From NCBI RefSeq assembly GCF_963678635.1, contig NC_087069.1:14422660-14482659 (forward strand): a stretch of 60,000 nt of DNA, read 5' to 3'. Below are positions 44,401 through 54,519 of the stretch, piece after piece. The translations under genes and the position numbers were made by a program. The DNA is from Symsagittifera roscoffensis (lineage: Eukaryota; Xenacoelomorpha; Acoela; Convolutidae). How positions within the stretch are numbered: position 1 is the first letter of the stretch; the number at the start of each line of letters is the position of its first letter. The notes beneath the pieces are model-generated. The model had not been told where the DNA came from and searched no databases. It saw only the letters and a program-made list of their open reading frames with translations.

Positions 44401-46629
44401 AGTTTTTAGCCATTTTAACCGAATTTTGCTCAGTTTCAAGGAAACTGAGCACATTTTCTTGGGTGTACAAAACTTACTTTCTCCGAGGATTTTTTTTGGT
44501 TGAGGAATTTAAAATACTTTTGGTGAAAAAATTTCAAAAAAACTCGAATTCGGTCAAGGGGCTGAAAAATTGTTTGATCCCGTGGAACACATTTGAGCAT
44601 GTTTTTTGGTCGAAAAAATCGAACTATACTTGAAAGTGGTCAGAAAAAGGAATTTATATAACTTCAGTCAATTAAGGTTGAGAACATGTTTTGGTCATAA
44701 ATCCGGAAGACACTCAATTTTCGTCGAGTTCGCTGAAATTTTATTTTTACGTCAATGGAAATTGAGCACAATTTTTTTATTAAGAAGTTAGAATAATGCT
44801 GAAATTCGCTGAAGATGGTAGGAAAATCTTTTCCTTAGATTGATTAGACTTTAGCAAAATCTTCAGTTCAAAAATTTCCTAATAAACTCGATTTAGGTCA
44901 AATTGACCGAACCTATCGTGATAAGAAATATTAATTTTGGTATTTTTTGGCCTCCAAGATTTCTAAAACATTTCAAGTCAATGCTAGATGGCTGAAAACT
45001 ATCTTAAGCCATCCACTTAAAACCAACTTGTTTTTTTTAGGAGAGTTTTAAAAAGCTTAAAATTTGTCGAGTTTGCTGAAACACAGCTTGCCCTGGTCGA
45101 TGAAATTAGGACAAGTTTTTTGTCAAAAAATTAAAAAAATTCAATTTTGATCGATTTGGATTAAAAATAGATTTCATGGTAAAATGAAAAGCCGATCACA
45201 AATTTTTAAATAAAAAATGAAAAAATTACTCACGTCGATCGAGATGATTGAAAATTAACTTGCTTTGGTCGAGTAAATTTTTGCAATATTTTTGTTCAAG
45301 AAGTATGGAAAATGCTTGAGTATATCCATCCCAGTTAGTTGAAAGATATCTTGCTGGGTATAACTGAAACCGAGCTTATTTTTCTTCGGACAAACTTTAA
45401 AAAACAAACTCGATTTTGACATGGATGGTTGGATTGCAACCATATTGGAATGAAACAAAAATCTGGCTCGGTTCAATTAATACTGAGCGCAGTTTTCCTT
45501 CTTGGTCGAGAATCTGAGAAGATATTTAAACGCAATCGGAGTGGTTGAATTTTTCTCGCATCGGTCGCGGGATCAACTGTTTCGATATCAACCAATATGG
45601 TTTTAAAACAACTTTATAGGGCTGATTGAACTCGCTCGTAATCTCCCAAGAAAATAAATTTATACCTAGTTTGCGTCAATTAAATTTAAGCACTATTGTT
45701 TATTGTCGAGAATTTCAAAACATGGTCGAATGCAGTCTGATTGTTGAATCAACTCTTGCTTATGATTTGGCTCTCAGAAAAATAATTCGCTCGGTCCTTC
45801 AATATCAAGTATTTTTTAAAAGAGAACAAGGAATGTTACTCAAACTGAGTCGAGCTGTACGAAAATTATCTGGTTTGGGTAGATTAAGCTTGAGCTTAAT
45901 TTTCCTTAGCCGAGATTTTGAAAAAAGTCGTTTGTTAGAATTGATTGAAACATATCCTGCTCGGGCGGCTAACTTCGAGAACTTCTCCATCCGTTGATTT
46001 TTGTACCTTCTCGATATTAGTTGAACTGATTTTAAAATATCTTACGTTTGATTGCGCGCAAAGTTTTTGATTGATAAAAAAAAAACATTTTCAATTTTGG
46101 TCGAACTTCTTGGAAATTATCTTGTTTTTAACGATTTAATTTGGCCATATTCTCTTCGGTCGAGACAATCGAGATATAATCAAACTTGGACGAGATGATT
46201 AAAACTTATCATGCTGATGACACCCATATTCAAGTAACTTTAGTCGGTCGAAAAATTTTTAAAATTTCTAGCAACACCAAAAACCTTTTCAAGCTGACCA
46301 AAGATGGTTGGAACTCGAGCACAATTATTTTTTTTGCCAAGAAACTCGAAAGATTATTGAGTTCTGTCGAGATAATTGAAGCACATCATGCCTGGGTTGG
46401 TTGAACTAGCGCAGACATAATTCGGTTGATAAAATCGAATAAAACTGAAATCGTTAACGACGGTGACATTGAAATTTGCTCGCGTCGAAAAGATTTGGGT
46501 TCTGTTTCTTCGGTCGTGATATTCAAAACTTCAAATTTCGACAAAGAATGGTGACGTTTAACTGCTGGATAGCTTAACTTTAAGATCATTTTACTCGATC
46601 GAGAAATTTGGAACATGCCCTAATAAGAA
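44401..46629. repeat. Degenerate satellite of ~100-bp units, central block
   Basis: Repeated variants of TTGGTCGA..AAATTCGAGCAC and GATTGAAAATTAACTTGCTTTG follow one another with drifting length. A 123-codon frame at 45,626-45,997 is a product of this repeat. From 45,190 onward the block is the duplicate of 41,570-42,632. Confidence 0.7.
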
Positions 46630-46922
46630 TGTAGTGGAGACTATTTATGACGTACTTATTTTATATTATTACGTAACTAATTACTAATGCGAAGGTCCTT
46701 GCTATAGTTAGCGTAACTATCACATACCGCCACTGGCGAAGGTGTTTAGATAAATTGATTCTCTAACGTCTTATCATACGTTTTGTCAGCATGTAACAAC
46801 GAGGTTATTTCCGTTTGGCGCAGTTGCAAACAGAACCCCAGCTACTGCGGCTTAGATTTATTTTGGCACAATCCATCGAAGGAATCCGCAGAACCTTGAC
46901 AAGATTCGGCTCAACGGTTCCA

Positions 46923-47640
46923 ATGGTGGCAAAAGCAAAAGAGGAGATAGACATAGAGGCCTTACTGGCAGAAAAGTTCTCCCAGAAATTGTAAGCCCGA
47001 CGCTGGATGCATCAGTAGGAACTGAAGAAAACGCGGCACGAAATGAAAAAAAAGGCTGGCCTAATGCAGCTATTACAGCGCGCAGAAACAAAGAAAACCG
47101 TCAGACAGAAAAGAAGAAATGTCTATTACTAGGAAGTATCTGGGGTGATGCTGACAAAAGGCTGAAAACAAAACTTTTCCTATCACAAGGGAAGCAAGGC
47201 AAAAACTGTTTCTGTCAGAAAAAAACCAAGACAACAGATTATGGACATCTAACTCAACGACCTGTGGAATCTGGTGTTGGATACACTTTATAGAGAACCA
47301 AATGTTACAAACTGGCGATTCATTATATTTGGCAAGAAACAAAGAGAAACAGAAGGACTGGAACATTTTTTGGGGCGTTGAGTGAGCTGACCCAAAGGTG
47401 TGACTTTGGTGGTAAGAAGGAATCCATTGTTCGAGACGTGTTCATATTTAAAAGAGAAACGAGGATATTTGTGGGCAATTGTGTATGGAAACACTCACAC
47501 CTGTGGACGCTTTACACTTTGCAGTGGTGAGGGAGAGAGGTGAGTTGTTATACAAACGAGTTAACCGAGTGCTATTCATATCACCCAGAAACAGGTTCAA
47601 TCAAGGCTGGTAAAACTCGACAAAGTTCATCAAACTGGAT
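46923..47640 (+). pseudogene. gag of Gypsy-like copy B, decayed
   Basis: The ATG at 46,923 corresponds to that of copy A, but the frame stops within 25 codons. A long piece in another frame runs from about 47,030 to 47,290, with DADKRLKTKLFLSQGKQGK in its middle. The segment homologous to the capsid signature of copy A lies at about 47,330-47,455. Multiple shifts and stops make it non-functional. Confidence 0.6.
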
Positions 47641-48051
47641 AGAAGAAAAGAGAACCGGTGAACGGAATCAGGGGCCAACAAGGAGATAAGAGCCATATGA
47701 GATAAAAGCCAGGACAAAGAAACATAATCGGAACAATATCTTGCCAAACCTTGTCAATGAAGAGAGTCATAAGACACGGGCAGATGTCAGCTATACAAAA
47801 TAATGTAAAGAATTCGAACTACTAAACGTCAATCAATGGGTTGTTCTTCGTTCGAGAACATTTTGATAGAAAACCCCACACATTTTGGCATACACTTGCA
47901 CGCGATGCTTCGTCGAGTAACTTGTCCTGGAACTATGTTTTAAATTTCCTAGCTAAAAACAAGAAGTTATATCATGCGCGAGTTATTTGAGACTACATTC
48001 TAGCTGACAACGACTTGAGGATGGGAGTTTCATCTAATTGGACATACGCCA

Positions 48052-48738
48052 GTGATCGTTCAATCAGCAGGGATTAGTTGTGGAACTGAAAAAGCGCCAG
48101 CTCTCACAGCACAACGAAGAGGTTACAAAAAACTTCGGAATAACCAGGAACACCTGAAATCTGAATCCTATTATAAATTATTAACGGAGCAGGTAGTACG
48201 AGAAACTGAATACACGGTTACTATGGATTCGCAAAAGGTCGTTCATAAAACTGATCTTTTGATAAGTTTGGGCGAGAAATCGTCGGGTATTTGAGGATTG
48301 GGTAGTACACCTCACTCAACAGCACACAAGGTACCAAAAGAGAGTAAATTGGCCAAGGACCCACGAAAAGAAGCAGTCTTACAAGCTATTCAAGAGAGGA
48401 TGGGCATGGAAAAGGATGGCTTAGAGAACAGTGGTGCGGCTCAAAACCGCATCATCTTGAATAGCTCGCCTGATGGCCTCACGCCCATAAGTTTATGCGT
48501 GGTTAACAAAATTAGCCGAACAAAAACACCAACTACAACGTCGCTAACTGCCAAGGAATTCAATTGGGCTGTTAGGAACTTGGAACCTGAACACGAAATA
48601 CCAAAGATCGAAAAGAATATCGCGTGTTTGGAAGAAAATCGTGCCGTGAATTGGAAATCGAGTGTTGGACAAGATACAATGGATAGTCCAATAGTGTTGC
48701 CATCTGCAGAAGACACAGAAGATAGCCAGGGAGGGTAG
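48052..48738 (+). pseudogene. Open interior frame of copy B, one in-frame stop, unrecognised
   Basis: Two adjacent frames in the same phase are separated by a TGA at 48,292-48,294. The second has 146 codons and reads GSTPHSTAHKVPKESKLAKD near its start and SVGQDTMDSPIVLPSAEDTE near its end. The composition is polar and acidic/basic without zinc knuckle or protease motif. It may be the C-terminal part of Gag or an accessory product of the element. It is less decayed than the gag region before it. Confidence 0.45.
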
Positions 48739-48998
48739 CATGGTTTGACCGATATGGAGGTGCATCAAAGCTTTTTTCCAAGAAAGGCAGAAGAGAAGTG
48801 GGAGACAACACCAACGACACCGAAATACAAGCAGTTCTATTCCACTTCTTTGCCCACTTCCAAATACAAGCAGTTCTAAAAGAAACCCAAACCCGGTTAT
48901 ACGTCACAACACTAGGCAGTTAAGAAAACATAAACCGCCAAAACTCCTAGGCGAACGATTCTTCATGATAGTGATATCAGCCGAACACCAAAATCTAA

Positions 48999-49640
48999 AT
49001 GCAGTATCTACGCGAAAAGAATCGGATGATGAGCGAGAAGAATTGCCAGAGGCCGTACCAGGGCCTTCGAATACGAAAACGATCAGTCGACCTAGGGGCG
49101 GGTAGTAGGCATTGGGAGATCGAGCAGCAGGTGCCAGTAGTCATGATGATACCCCGAAGAAAAACCCAAGCGCAAACAAACCTAACGCAAAAATACGTAC
49201 TGTGCAGATTCTAGTCGGGAGAGGACTTAATGACATAATGGGATAATAAGGATTTAATTCAAGTGAACTTAACAGGGTTGGAAAAAAAAACTTCCGGTCA
49301 TTTCGTCGATGTCCTGGACAAACTTCGCAAAATCGTTATACACAAAACGGAGTACCCTCGGTTATCAATATGCAGTAAAAAAATTTGGTACGGTTCTCGA
49401 GTGACAGCTTTTTATCGAGGTTTAGAGGCTGGAACTCGAAACTTTCGCAAAAATCAGCCCTGGGACTGTTAGTAGATGCTGCTCAAGCAGAAATTCGATG
49501 ATCGCGTGAGGCGATACACAAAGCCGTTCACGAGCTATTGGATCGTATACTCACGGGTTCAGGCGTCTCCGCGCCAATTTCACCGAGTTGGACAACACCG
49601 ACGAACTGTCTGCTATCAGCATGACGGAAGAAGACTAACG
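48999..49640 (+). pseudogene. Decayed coding remnants before the 3' LTR of copy B
   Basis: Pieces in all three frames follow each other. The last, at about 49,575-49,637, reads ANFTELDNTDELSAISMTEE and ends at a TAA, suggesting the original C-terminus of the element's protein. Just before, in another frame, AIHKAVHELLDRILTGSGV is visible (about 49,510-49,570). These imply one original frame broken by indels. No enzyme motif is recognised. Confidence 0.45.
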
Positions 49641-49824
49641 ACAAGTCCTCAAGGAGCTCGAAAATTTGTAACAGACTGAGGGGAAAAGATGAGGGGGGTT
49701 AGATTCGCCTTATAGTACCAAGGATACTAAAATACATAAACTAATGGAACTTCAAATTGATAATTTAGATGCAAAGCAAAATTGTTTACATGAGTATACT
49801 GCTGTCAGTTTGTCAAAGGGGCAG

Positions 49825-50020
49825 TGAAGTGGAGACTTATGATGTGTATGATGAACTTATATTATGTTATTACTTAACTATTAACTAATGTCAAGGTTAT
49901 CGCTATAGTTAGCGTAAACATCACGTACCGCCACTGGCTAAAAATCTTAGGGAAGTTGAAGTTGATTCTCTTACGTCTTATTACACATTATGCATGCATG
50001 TAACAACGAGGTTACTTTCA
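49825..50020 (+). repeat. 3' LTR of copy B
   Basis: It starts TGAAGTGGAGAC directly after the purine tract and ends GAGGTTACTTTCA. It shares CGCTATAGTTAGCGTAA, ACCGCCACTGGC and CATGTAACAACGAGGTTACT with the two 5' LTRs. Its divergence from the 5' LTR of the same element indicates an old insertion. Confidence 0.8.
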
Positions 50021-50840
50021 TAATGGCCAATATGGTAGAAATATATCTTGCACGGGTCGAGTGATTTTGAGCAAGATTTTTGGCCCAGATTTTCAAAACA
50101 TACTCGACACTTGTCGAGTTGTTTGAAGTTCAACTTGGTCGGGTCAACTTAAATTGAGCACTGATTTTTTTTTTACTTTGAGAAAATTCAAAAAACCTGT
50201 AACTCATCTGAGTTGATCGAATCATATTGTGCTTGGGTTGATTAAACACAAGCACGGCTACCTTTGTTTGAGGCATTCAATGCGTAATCTAATTAAGTAA
50301 AGATTGTTAAATTCGATCTTGATCTTTCAAGTTGAGCATATTTTTGTTTATTTAAAACTCTTTAAAGCAGTTCAAAGTTGGTGGAAACTTTTGAAGCATA
50401 TTTTGCTTGGTTCGATTATTTACGCAGTCGAAACATTCGAAACTTCTTCACAATCGGTCGTGGTTGCTGATACGTATCTTGCTCTATCGAATAATCTCGA
50501 GTATGCTTTTCTCCGGTCAAGAAAGCTGAAACCTACCAAAAGTCGGACGAGATGATTTGAATATCTTGCTCGAACCAACTCAATTTCAAGCTATTTTTTT
50601 TCTATCAAGTCAGTTACGAAACATACCCAATTTTGGTCTCGATTCGACATAGTTTGCTAAGGTAGATTAATTTGCACCACATATTTTTTCGGCTGAGTCA
50701 GTCAAAAGTTACACGATTTGGGTCAACTAAATCACGATATACCAAAATTTGATCGATACCGGTTTTTTCGAATAATAAAATGAAGAAGTTTCATCTCACG
50801 ACTTTTCAATACCGCGTTCATCTTGGTTGATCTAGCGGTT
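50021..50840. repeat. Degenerate satellite of ~100-bp units, right block
   Basis: The satellite resumes right after the 3' LTR with TATCTTGCACGGGTCGAGTG, GAGTTGTTTGAAGTTCAACT and GATCGAATCATATTGTGCTT. It fades by about 50,800. Confidence 0.65.
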
Positions 50841-51239
50841 TGTTTTGATGATTCGGCTTTTTAAAAATCCTCCGATAAAACAACTGTGGGTTTTAGCGCG
50901 TTGTCTGATACAAAATGAACCGCTCTGTGGCACACAAATACTTTATTTGAACTTGTAAAGAAAAAAGACCAGTTTTATGTAAGTATGTTATGTTTAGTTC
51001 AGTTAGAAACACCATTTTTTAATGTCAACCTTTCTTAGATGATTAATACGATTAAACAACTGGGCTTTTAGAAAAAAGAGTAGTCCAAAATAGGAATAAA
51101 CATCAGTGCATCATCTTAGTTGTCTCATCAAAAGCACATCGCAAAAAAAATCAATTATTTCATATTTGCGATACATAAACTTTGAGATTGAAATTATTTT
51201 GGGACTTACCAAAAAAGCTATAGTTTCTAACAAAGAAAA

Positions 51240-51362
51240 ATGCAACCAATTCTATCTATTTTGCTTATGCCACTTGTTGTATGTTTGTCTGATTCTGATC
51301 CAAAGCGAGACAAATTTTCATCACAATCATCACCTCTTGGTGATACAACAGCTTTGACTTAA
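51240..51362 (+). CDS. Short ORF or first exon with a signal peptide, 40 codons
   Basis: An ATG at 51,240 opens MQPILSILLMPLVVCLSDSD, a good secretory signal peptide, followed by a polar stretch PKRDKFSSQSSPLGD and a TAA at 51,360-51,362. An AG (AAAGCTATAG) lies 16 bases before the ATG. Donor-like sites inside (GTATGT at about 51,279 and GTGATA at about 51,340) could splice it to later exons at 52,392, 52,734 and 53,227, but the phases I tried do not join cleanly to 52,392. It could be an independent small secreted peptide, an exon, or chance. Confidence 0.3.
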   Translation: MQPILSILLMPLVVCLSDSDPKRDKFSSQSSPLGDTTALT

Positions 51363-51499
51363 TACTTTTATAGCGGGAAATCCCACGAAATATTAATCAA
51401 TTGTTTGAAAACGAATTTCAACTCAAGTTTCAAAAAAAGCAAATCATTAATTAGTTAGTTGAAAATATATTTTTTGCGAAGTTATCTTGATATATCGTA

Positions 51500-51896
51500 C
51501 AGGCGCGGATCTAGGAATTTCTCGAGGGGGGGTTTCAAAAAATTTTGAAAAACTTTTCTATCTTTTTTAGGCCGACCAAATTGATTTTCTGAGCTCTCTC
51601 AAACCACTATAAAGACCATAATTTGAACAAATTATCTGCGCCGCAGGCAATTGTTTCAAAAAAGGCGTTTTTAGGCACTTTTTGGAAAATGTCGACCAAA
51701 AAAACCGCGCTTTTTTGGCGCGCGCTCCCCCTCAAAATTAGTATAGATTGGCGACGAAGGAAAAATTCTAAGGTCAGTCAGCCAAAACTAGATATCTCAA
51801 ATTTGTTCAGAAGGGGACCTTTGGGTCGGCAGGTGGTCAAATCCCCAAGGGAGGCGTCCGCCAGCCCCCCCCCCCCCCCCCCTCAATCCGCTACTG
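51500..51896. mobile_element. hAT-like MITE, 397 bp, with 8-bp target duplication
   Basis: The left end is CAGGCGCGGATCTAGGAATT and the right end, in complement, CAGTAGCGGATTGAGGGGG. The flanking 8-mers ATATCGTA and ATATCATA differ by one base. A C run precedes the right end. The interior shares GCCGACCAAATTGATTTTCT, GAGCTCTCTCAAACCACTAT and GCGCCGCAGGCAATTGTTTC with the relics at 24,418 and 52,060. No transposase is encoded; the ends and 8-bp duplication place it with hAT elements. Confidence 0.85.
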
Positions 51897-52059
51897 ATAT
51901 CATATACACAAAACAAGATTATCTGAAAAAGAAGCTTTTTTAGAAGATGATGCCAATAAACCAAAATCATTTTTTGAAAAATCCAGCAAAAAAAGCTCTA
52001 TAAAAATTCCCTAATTTAATTTTTCAGTTCATATTCAAATAAAATTTCATTTCTTTTTA

Positions 52060-52170
52060 CTAGGCCAAACGTACTGACTTTTTGAATTCTCCAAAATCAC
52101 TAAAAAGATCCTTCTTTGCAATTTGTTTGCGCAGCAAGCAAAAATTGAAGAAACCGGGGCCAATATGGTT
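52060..52170. mobile_element. Relic of the same MITE family
   Basis: TACTAGGCCAAACGTACTGA, CCAAAATCACTAAAAAGATC and GCGCAGCAAGCAAAAATTGA parallel the interior of the 397-bp MITE. The ends are lost. Confidence 0.4.
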
Positions 52171-52391
52171 TTCATCAGAAAAATGCGTTTTTGGCGAAAT
52201 GGATTAGATTAGTACACCCCTTCTGAATCTGTCTTTTGTAGCGCCTTTTGGAGGATAATAAGAAAGAATTTTCTTTAAACAAAACATGAAACACATTTTT
52301 CAGTGATATAAAAGAGCAATGTTTTGGCAACATTTCTTTGTAAATTGTAATTATTAAACCGCGCAACTATACTGATTCATTTTTTTGTTAG

Positions 52392-52598
52392 CGATGAAAA
52401 AATCAAAAGTTTTCAAAAAACATTTGGTCAAAAAAAATTGAAATTGTTCAACAACGAGAACCACAATTGGAAAGGACGAATGGCCGATTTGACTCAGGGA
52501 TATATGAAAGTGGTCAAAGAATTGCCCGCGAAATGGAAAATAGTCGAGAAGGAAACAGCAAGAAATTCAGTCTTTTTTTCAATATTTCGACTCATAGC
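52392..52598 (+). CDS. Exon candidate of an unrecognised gene
   Basis: A T-rich acceptor (TTCATTTTTTTGTTAG) ends at 52,391. The frame reads DEKIKSFQKTFGQKK, then LKLFNNENHNWKGRMADL, TQGYMKVVKELPAKWKIVEK and ETARNSVFFSIFRLI. A donor-like GTGAAA follows 52,598 in phase 2, which matches the phase of the next candidate at 52,734. If read through, the frame stops at 52,602. The charged, Trp-containing sequence is clearly protein-like and less AT-rich than its flanks. I do not recognise the family. Confidence 0.45.
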
Positions 52599-52733
52599 GT
52601 GAAAAAAAGTTAGAATCTATTCGGAAAGCAATCCATTTTTTTGTTTTCTCAACTAATTTTTAAAATCAAGGAAGCGGTGATGTCCATTTAAACAAGCTGC
52701 ATCCATATATTTGACTTGTCTCTTCATTTTCAG

Positions 52734-52851
52734 ATTATTTCAATGGAAAAATATGCAAGAAAAACTTTTAACAATTGCAAACGCACCTATTGCAATTTTT
52801 GTTGGGGTTACGATTTCTTATTTAGATTTTGTTGAAAACACCAATTTTTAA
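52734..52851 (+). CDS. Exon candidate with a membrane segment
   Basis: A strong acceptor (CTCTTCATTTTCAG) ends at 52,733. In the phase left by the donor at 52,598 the frame reads LFQWKNMQEKLLTIANAP, then IAIFVGVTISYLDFVENTNF to a TAA at 52,849-52,851. The hydrophobic IAIFVGVTISYL is long enough for a membrane anchor. GT sites at 52,799 and 52,806 could splice it onward. Function unknown. Confidence 0.4.
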
Positions 52852-53226
52852 AATTCGATGTAATTATAATTTTTTAAAAACTTTTTTGGCGCTTTTATTT
52901 CTCTTATGTTTTTGGATTTTAATATTGCATTCAATAACCAATTCCATAAACGTGACCTATCTTGCCTATCTTTTAGTTCATCTAAACATAAGGTTGTACG
53001 CGGAAATAAAAGTTGCATAGGTATCCTTTAATAATGTTGGAAAAATTCCAGCGGTAGATGAAAAAATTTTCGGTTACAAAATCATCAATTTACAACATTT
53101 TTCCCAACGTGGTTAAAAAACGGAAAAAATTACATCATGAACATACTTTAACCAAAAATTGTTATGAAATGAAAAAGTCTCAAACATGAAATGACCTAGA
53201 AACTGATGAATTTTTTTCAACTTTAG

Positions 53227-53297
53227 CTAAAGTCAACGTCTATGAAAAGCTTAGAAAATATGCAAATCCAATGGAAGGTCAAAGACTAGATGAGTAA
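53227..53297 (+). CDS. Last-exon candidate of the same gene
   Basis: The acceptor TTTTTTTCAACTTTAG ends at 53,226. The frame reads KVNVYEKLRKYANPMEGQRL and stops at TAA 53,295-53,297. A second frame is also open (starting LKSTSMKSLENMQIQW), so the phase is undecided. The distance and orientation fit a small gene whose earlier exons are at 52,392 and 52,734. Confidence 0.35.
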
Positions 53298-53329
53298 AAA
53301 AAAGCGATTGACAACATTGCGAGGCCAAA

Positions 53330-53770
53330 CTGTGCATTTTACGAATTGTAAACGGATTCCGCAACAAGCCAAAATCAGATTTGTTGTGGAATCCGCAACC
53401 CTGCTACTTTTTTTGGTATTATTTGCTGTTTTACCTAAAACAATGTGTTGTTCAAATTCGCTACATAAACAGGCTACTTTGCGGAATCCGCGACAAAGTT
53501 TGTGGAAACCGCAACAAAATTTGCGGAATCCGGAACAACTTAAAGAATCCATGAACAAGATACGTGTTTACTAAATTTGAGCGGTTGTGGAATCCGCAGC
53601 TGTGAGTGGAATCCTCAAATTATATGCGGAACCCGGAAATTGTAAGCGGAATCCGCAAATTATAAGCGGAATCCGCATAAACTTGCGGAATCCACCTGCA
53701 CTTGCGGAATCAGGAACATCTATTATATAAAAGCTCGTTGTAGAATCCGCAACAAAACTAATGTGCCGAA
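53330..53770. repeat. Cluster of near-palindromic TTGCGGAATCCGCAA motifs
   Basis: More than fifteen copies or variants of GCGGAATCCGCAA lie within 440 bp, spaced irregularly at about 15-50 bases. The core TTGCGGA.TCCGCAA has 7-bp arms around one base. The open frames crossing the cluster are not considered genes. Confidence 0.75.
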
Positions 53771-53898
53771 CAAATTTACGTTACAGTTGTGGAACCTGAT
53801 CTAAACTATATTTTATGATTGGATAAATTAAATGTTTTACCAATGTAAAGTATTTAATATTAACCAATCATGATCCATCTAACTAACAACCCACTTAT

Positions 53899-54202
53899 TT
53901 GTAAGTGCTGAAGTTACTTGTAATTTCAGCACCAGAGAGATTTGAATTTAACTTAGAAATTAGTTGGACTCTCCCGAGCACTTCAGCAGCCGCAATAAAC
54001 CAGTATACCCTAGATCTATTGAGCCTAGCAGAGACTAGTTAAACAACCTGAGACTAGATAGTATAAGAGTAAGATTAGGATCGGTATTAGACTAAGAAGT
54101 TGCACGAATCTATCCGGCCGAAAATAAGATAGCGTGACGAGCAGACGGTGTACCCTATCCGAAATTACTCTATGAGTTACACTTCGGTTCTAACTCATCT
54201 GG
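53899..54202 (+). repeat. Possible 5' LTR of the right-hand retroelement
   Basis: A segment starting TGTAAGTGCTGAAGTTACTT and ending GGTTCTAACTCA has TG...CA ends. Two bases later comes TGGTGCGACC, which could be a primer site (TGG start). Base composition changes here from the AT-rich flank. No second LTR lies in the window, so the boundaries are unproven; the true LTR could be longer, since AATAAA-type signals occur near 54,660. Confidence 0.3.
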
Positions 54203-54285
54203 TGCGACCATAAGTCTCGAACAAGACCTTACTAGATTAGAATTAACCAAAAATAGATTAGAAATTAGACAAAAACATTTACAAA

Positions 54286-54519
54286 ATGTTATACGACAAT
54301 AATTTAATTGAAATGTCTCTCCGACTCAATAGATCAGAGCCAATATTCCGAACCATAATAGAACTACCCGGAATTGGAAGAAGACCTCGAACCAAAGACG
54401 ACATACGACAAAGTAGAAACTTGCCGTATAGTTATATGATAGTTCGGCAAAAGCCAGAACAAACTTTTATATTTCGAATACTACTTGCAATGAATTTAGA
54501 TTTCCATTTGCAAACATAA
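54286..54519 (+). CDS. Small ORF in the leader of the retroelement, 77 codons
   Basis: An ATG at 54,286 opens MLYDNNLIEMSLRLNRSEPI, then FRTIIELPGIGRRPRTKDDI, and ends at a TAA by 54,519. The basic, fairly balanced composition is protein-like, but no family is recognised. It lies between the possible LTR and the 155-codon ORF, so it could be a leader peptide of the element or a chance frame in A-rich sequence. Confidence 0.25.
   Translation: MLYDNNLIEMSLRLNRSEPIFRTIIELPGIGRRPRTKDDIRQSRNLPYSYMIVRQKPEQTFIFRILLAMNLDFHLQT

Larger units (their letters stand above)
46630..50020 (+). mobile_element. Ty3/Gypsy-like LTR element, copy B, with both LTRs, interior ~3 kb
   Basis: The 5' LTR (46,630-46,813) and 3' LTR (49,825-50,020) are clearly homologous but diverged. 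The primer site TGGCGCAGTTG starts at 46,816 and a purine tract AAAGGGGCAG ends at 49,824, directly before the 3' LTR. The interior is only about 3 kb. It holds gag remnants (46,923-47,640), a block of open frames (48,052-48,738) and scattered remnants to 49,640. I found no reverse transcriptase, RNase H or integrase motifs, so the element is internally deleted or non-autonomous. No matching target duplication was seen at its ends. Satellite sequence flanks both sides. Confidence 0.8.

Noticed and set aside
45626-45997. 123-codon plus-strand frame
   Set aside because: It lies wholly in the degenerate satellite, and its residues mirror the repeat unit.
46620-50030. Target-site duplication for Gypsy-like copy B
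   Set aside because: The bases left of the 5' LTR (TAAGAA) and right of the 3' LTR (TAATGG) do not match convincingly.
53290-53574. 94-codon plus-strand frame and its minus-strand counterpart
   Set aside because: Both cross the TTGCGGAATCCGCAA cluster, which creates the recurring residues.
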